From: an uncultured bacterium
Lineage (GTDB): Bacteria > Planctomycetota > UBA1135 > GCA-002686595
Direction of reading: 5' to 3'
DNA length: 7,020 nt
NCBI GenBank assembly: GCA_913058555.1
Contig: CAJXRJ010000402.1
Coordinates: 1 to 7,020 of the forward strand
Part shown: one piece after another, positions 4,741 to 7,020 of the stretch
How the letters are laid out: each line of letters starts with the position of its first letter
How positions within the stretch are numbered: position 1 is the first letter of the stretch
Notes under the pieces: generated by a model
Database searches by the model: none
What the model saw: only the letters and a program-made list of their open reading frames with translations
Told to the model about the DNA's origin: nothing
Program-made: the position numbers and the translations under genes

Positions 4741-6911
4741 GAATCGTACTCAGAGTCCTTCGGGCCGAGCTGCTCCAGCTCGCCCGCGACAAGCGTGCGC
4801 TCTTCTCGGCGATCGTTCTGCCCGCGCTGCTCTACCCGCTCTTCTTCTGGGGCTCCCAGAAGCTCGAGGACGTGGGCGAGAAGACCATGGCAGAGCGGTC
4901 GGTGACCATCGCCATGGACTTGAGCGGCCTCGACGAGGACACGCGCTCTGCCTTCAACGAAGAGCTCGTCACCCGTGGCGACGCGACGATCCGGACCGTC
5001 GACGCGAGCGCCATCCTGTCCCTCGAGGACGAGGAGGAGCAGCGCCTCGCCGCATTGGCAATCATCGAAGCCAAGGTGAATGGCGAGGAGGCCGCGCCCC
5101 CAGAGGGAGCCTTCTCGGAAGCCTCCCCGGAAGCGAACCCGGAAATGGACCCAGGGGCGGGCCCGAAGGAAGACAGCGCAGAAGACAAGGGCGAGGAGGC
5201 CAAGGACAGCGGACCGGACCTGCTCGTCATCGCGCGCTCCATGGGCGAGGTGCCGAACCAGCGCCGCGCCGAATTCGAGTTCTGGTACGACGTCAAGAGC
5301 GATGACGGCCGGGAGGCCCTGAGCCGCGCACGCGACTCCGCCCGGGCCGTGGAGAGCCTGCAAGTCGTGGAACGCCGCCGGGACCTCCTGGGCGGCGACC
5401 CGGCCCTGGCGCTCGACCCCCAGCCCACCGACCTGGCGAGCGCCGAGGACGCCAGCGGCGCGATCCTCGGGCGGCTGCTGCCGTTCATCGTTCTCCTCGT
5501 GCTCATTTCCGGCGGCGCCTACGCGGCCCTCGCAGTCTTCGCCGGCGAGCGCGAGGCCGGAACCCTCGAGACACTCCTCGTCCAGCCCGTTCCAGAGCGC
5601 TCCATCGCCGCCGGCAAGTTCCTCGCGGTCTTCACCGCGGGCATGGCGACCCTCCTCGTGAACTTAGCGAGCCTCGCGGGCTGCGTGGCCTTCGGCCTCG
5701 CCGGCTCAGAAACGAACGGGCTGGACTCCGGCGGAGGACTCAGCTTCACGCGCCTCCTCGCCGTGGGCATCGAGCTGCCCGCGTGCCTGCTCCTGTGCGC
5801 CGTCCTGTGCCTCATCTGCGGCAGGGCGCGGACCTTCCGGGAGGGCCAGCTCCTCGTGTTCCCCGTGACGCTCCTGGTCATGGTCCCCACGGCGATCGTT
5901 TTGCGCCCCGAGGTGTCGCTCACCGTCATGTGGGCGCTGATTCCGTTCGCGGGTACCGCGCTGGCCCTCAGGGACGGCCTGGAAGGCGACCTGAGCCTAG
6001 CCATGGCCGCCCTGGTGACCGCGTCGCACCTCGGCTACACGTGGATCGCCCTCACCCAGCTCGGCCGGGTCCTCGACGCGGAGAAGATCCTCGGTGGCGG
6101 CGGCGACGCCAAGTCGGAGGGGCACCTTCGCCAGGCCTCGGGCAGGCACGCCATGCGGTGGGGATTCGCCGTCGTCATGGCGATGTACCTCGTGGCGGGT
6201 TCGATCCAGCGCTGGAACATGACCGCAGGCCTCTGGTTCACGTTCTGGGTGTTCTTGCCGCTCTTCGCCCTGGGCGTGGCGTGGCTGCGGCCCCGGGCCA
6301 AGGGGGAACCCAGGCGCCTACTGCCGGCCCTCGGGCTGCGCATGCCCCACCCGCTCCACGTGTTGGGCGCGCTGCTCCTGGCGCCCGCGCTGGCGAAGGG
6401 CGCCCAGCACCTCTTCCACTGGCAGACGAAGCTGATCCCTCTCCCCCAGGGAATGGACGGCTCCGTGGACGCGCTGGCAGGCTTCCCCGAGGGACTCTTC
6501 TGGCTCGTGTTCTTCCTGAGCGTCTCCCCCGGCATCTTCGAGGAGCTCCTCTTCCGTGGCTCGCTCCTGGAGTCCATGAAGCGCGACTGGAAGTGGCCCA
6601 AGGTGGTCCTTTGGCAAGGCCTCTACTTCGGCCTGATCCACCTCTCCATCTACCGCCTGGCGCCGACCGCCATCCTCGGGGCCCTGCTCGCGGGGCTAGC
6701 CCTCCGAACGCGCAGCGTGATCCCGGCCATGGCGCTGCACATGACGTACAACGCCACCGTCGTCATGGGCGCTCGGTCCCAAGATCAGGAGAACCAGGAC
6801 GAGTGGCTCACGACCAGAGTGTTCGACGCCGACTGGTTTGCGTACGCACCGTGGGCTGCGATCCTCGGCGTCGGTCTGCTGATCGCCGTTCGGCCACTGC
6901 CGAAAGACTGA
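4737..6911 (+). CDS. ABC-2 permease fused to a CPBP (Abi/CAAX-type) intramembrane protease domain
   Basis: This is a two-part membrane protein of 724 aa. Residues 1-440 form a second NatB-like permease: helix ELLQLARDKRALF (11-23), TM1 (about 21-41), an extracytoplasmic domain (about 42-243), TM2 (244-268), coupling motif FAGEREAGTLETLLVQPVPE (268-287) with GK at 293-294, and further helices to about 440. Residues about 474-718 add roughly seven more hydrophobic segments. They carry the CPBP motifs EELLFR (602-607, Glu602/Glu603/Arg607), FGLIH (631-635, His635) and HMTYN (668-672, His668/Asn672), all expected catalytic positions of glutamic-type intramembrane proteases. Permease and protease are in one uninterrupted frame, so the fusion is real in this assembly. 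ATG 4737 is chosen because it overlaps the ATPase stop (ATGA) and is preceded by AAGG; the frame's earlier ATG at 4656 would lie deep in the ATPase gene. I recall this domain pairing as a named protein class, so the architecture is not unique, but its role is unknown to me. Confidence 0.92.
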   Translation: MRIVLRVLRAELLQLARDKRALFSAIVLPALLYPLFFWGSQKLEDVGEKTMAERSVTIAMDLSGLDEDTRSAFNEELVTRGDATIRTVDASAILSLEDEEEQRLAALAIIEAKVNGEEAAPPEGAFSEASPEANPEMDPGAGPKEDSAEDKGEEAKDSGPDLLVIARSMGEVPNQRRAEFEFWYDVKSDDGREALSRARDSARAVESLQVVERRRDLLGGDPALALDPQPTDLASAEDASGAILGRLLPFIVLLVLISGGAYAALAVFAGEREAGTLETLLVQPVPERSIAAGKFLAVFTAGMATLLVNLASLAGCVAFGLAGSETNGLDSGGGLSFTRLLAVGIELPACLLLCAVLCLICGRARTFREGQLLVFPVTLLVMVPTAIVLRPEVSLTVMWALIPFAGTALALRDGLEGDLSLAMAALVTASHLGYTWIALTQLGRVLDAEKILGGGGDAKSEGHLRQASGRHAMRWGFAVVMAMYLVAGSIQRWNMTAGLWFTFWVFLPLFALGVAWLRPRAKGEPRRLLPALGLRMPHPLHVLGALLLAPALAKGAQHLFHWQTKLIPLPQGMDGSVDALAGFPEGLFWLVFFLSVSPGIFEELLFRGSLLESMKRDWKWPKVVLWQGLYFGLIHLSIYRLAPTAILGALLAGLALRTRSVIPAMALHMTYNATVVMGARSQDQENQDEWLTTRVFDADWFAYAPWAAILGVGLLIAVRPLPKD

Positions 6912-7020
6912 GGGACACCCAGGCAAGCGCATGCGGCAGGGAGCAGGAGGCAACCTGCGGTGGACGGCTTCGCGGAGCCCATGGGCATGACGGGACATAA
7001 GAAAGGCGGGGGGGGGGGGG
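6912..7020. other. Right-edge region without a supported gene
   Basis: There are 109 bases after the operon's last stop. I find no rho-independent terminator. GCAGG and CCTGC arms (about 6934-6956) could form only a short stem and no T-run follows. GCCCATGGGC (6977-6986) is a perfect 10-base palindrome of unknown meaning. A GGAG at 6974-6977 precedes ATG codons at 6981 and 6987, and that frame runs open as MTGHKKGGGG into the final G-run. This might be the first codons of another gene, but too little is present to call one. Confidence 0.4.
7008..7020. repeat. Homopolymer run of 13 G at the window end
   Basis: The last 13 bases are all G. Nothing similar occurs elsewhere in the window despite its high GC content. 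Its position exactly at the end suggests either a sequencing or assembly artefact (two-colour chemistries report no signal as G) or a genuine homopolymer at which assembly stopped. Confidence 0.9.

Noticed and set aside
1342..6911. Bacteriocin or abortive-infection phage defence cassette, suggested by the Abi/CPBP domain
   Set aside because: There is no small precursor gene, modification enzyme, toxin or other defence gene in the window. The Abi label for this domain family alone does not show a defence role.
5783..7000. Plus-strand open frame (405 codons) in another frame through the CPBP domain
   Set aside because: It is Arg/Pro/Gly-rich without motifs, while the competing frame carries the complete CPBP signature. 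It is a frame shadow.
6912..7007. Rho-independent terminator after the operon
   Set aside because: Only a 5-base stem with a long loop can be drawn and no T-run follows.

Overview
The window is GC-rich (about two-thirds G+C by eye), and codon third positions are strongly biased to G or C. It has the compact layout of a bacterial chromosome. It holds two divergently transcribed gene groups, and I see no RNA genes, insertion sequences, CRISPR arrays or phage genes. The lineage cannot be fixed from this sequence. A single-spanning signal peptidase I and an ABC-2 permease fused to a CPBP protease would fit a high-GC Planctomycetota-type or related bacterium, but this is inference from remembered family distribution. 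Both edges are truncated. The left edge cuts an aldehyde dehydrogenase gene and the right edge ends in a 13-base run of G, which looks like a contig end.

Minus-strand group (1-1277): a signal peptidase I gene (lepB, 513-1277) is followed 26 bases downstream by the first 162 codons of an NAD(P)-dependent aldehyde dehydrogenase (start at 486, running off the left edge). The spacing suggests co-transcription, although the two products have no obvious functional link.

Divergent control region (about 1230-1341): lepB and the plus-strand operon start back to back. The region contains a perfect 14-base palindrome (1233-1246) just inside the longest lepB reading frame. It also contains an 8-base direct repeat with 22-base periodicity (1302-1309 and 1324-1331). 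No convincing sigma-70 promoter is visible.

Plus-strand operon (1342-6911): four tightly packed genes follow. They encode (i) an M24 (Xaa-Pro type) metallopeptidase with all five metal ligands; (ii) a NatB-like ABC-2 permease whose GTG start overlaps the preceding stop; (iii) a NatA-like ABC ATPase 7 bases downstream; and (iv) a second ABC-2 permease, start overlapping the ATPase stop, fused at its C terminus to a CPBP (Abi/CAAX-type) intramembrane protease domain with EExxxR, FxxxH and HxxxN motifs intact. The simplest reading is a heteromeric ABC exporter made of two different permeases and one ATPase. An intramembrane protease is covalently built into it and a soluble peptidase is translationally coupled to it. 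Export or processing of a peptide or membrane substrate is an attractive hypothesis, but the substrate is not encoded visibly here. NatAB-type ion or drug efflux remains equally possible.
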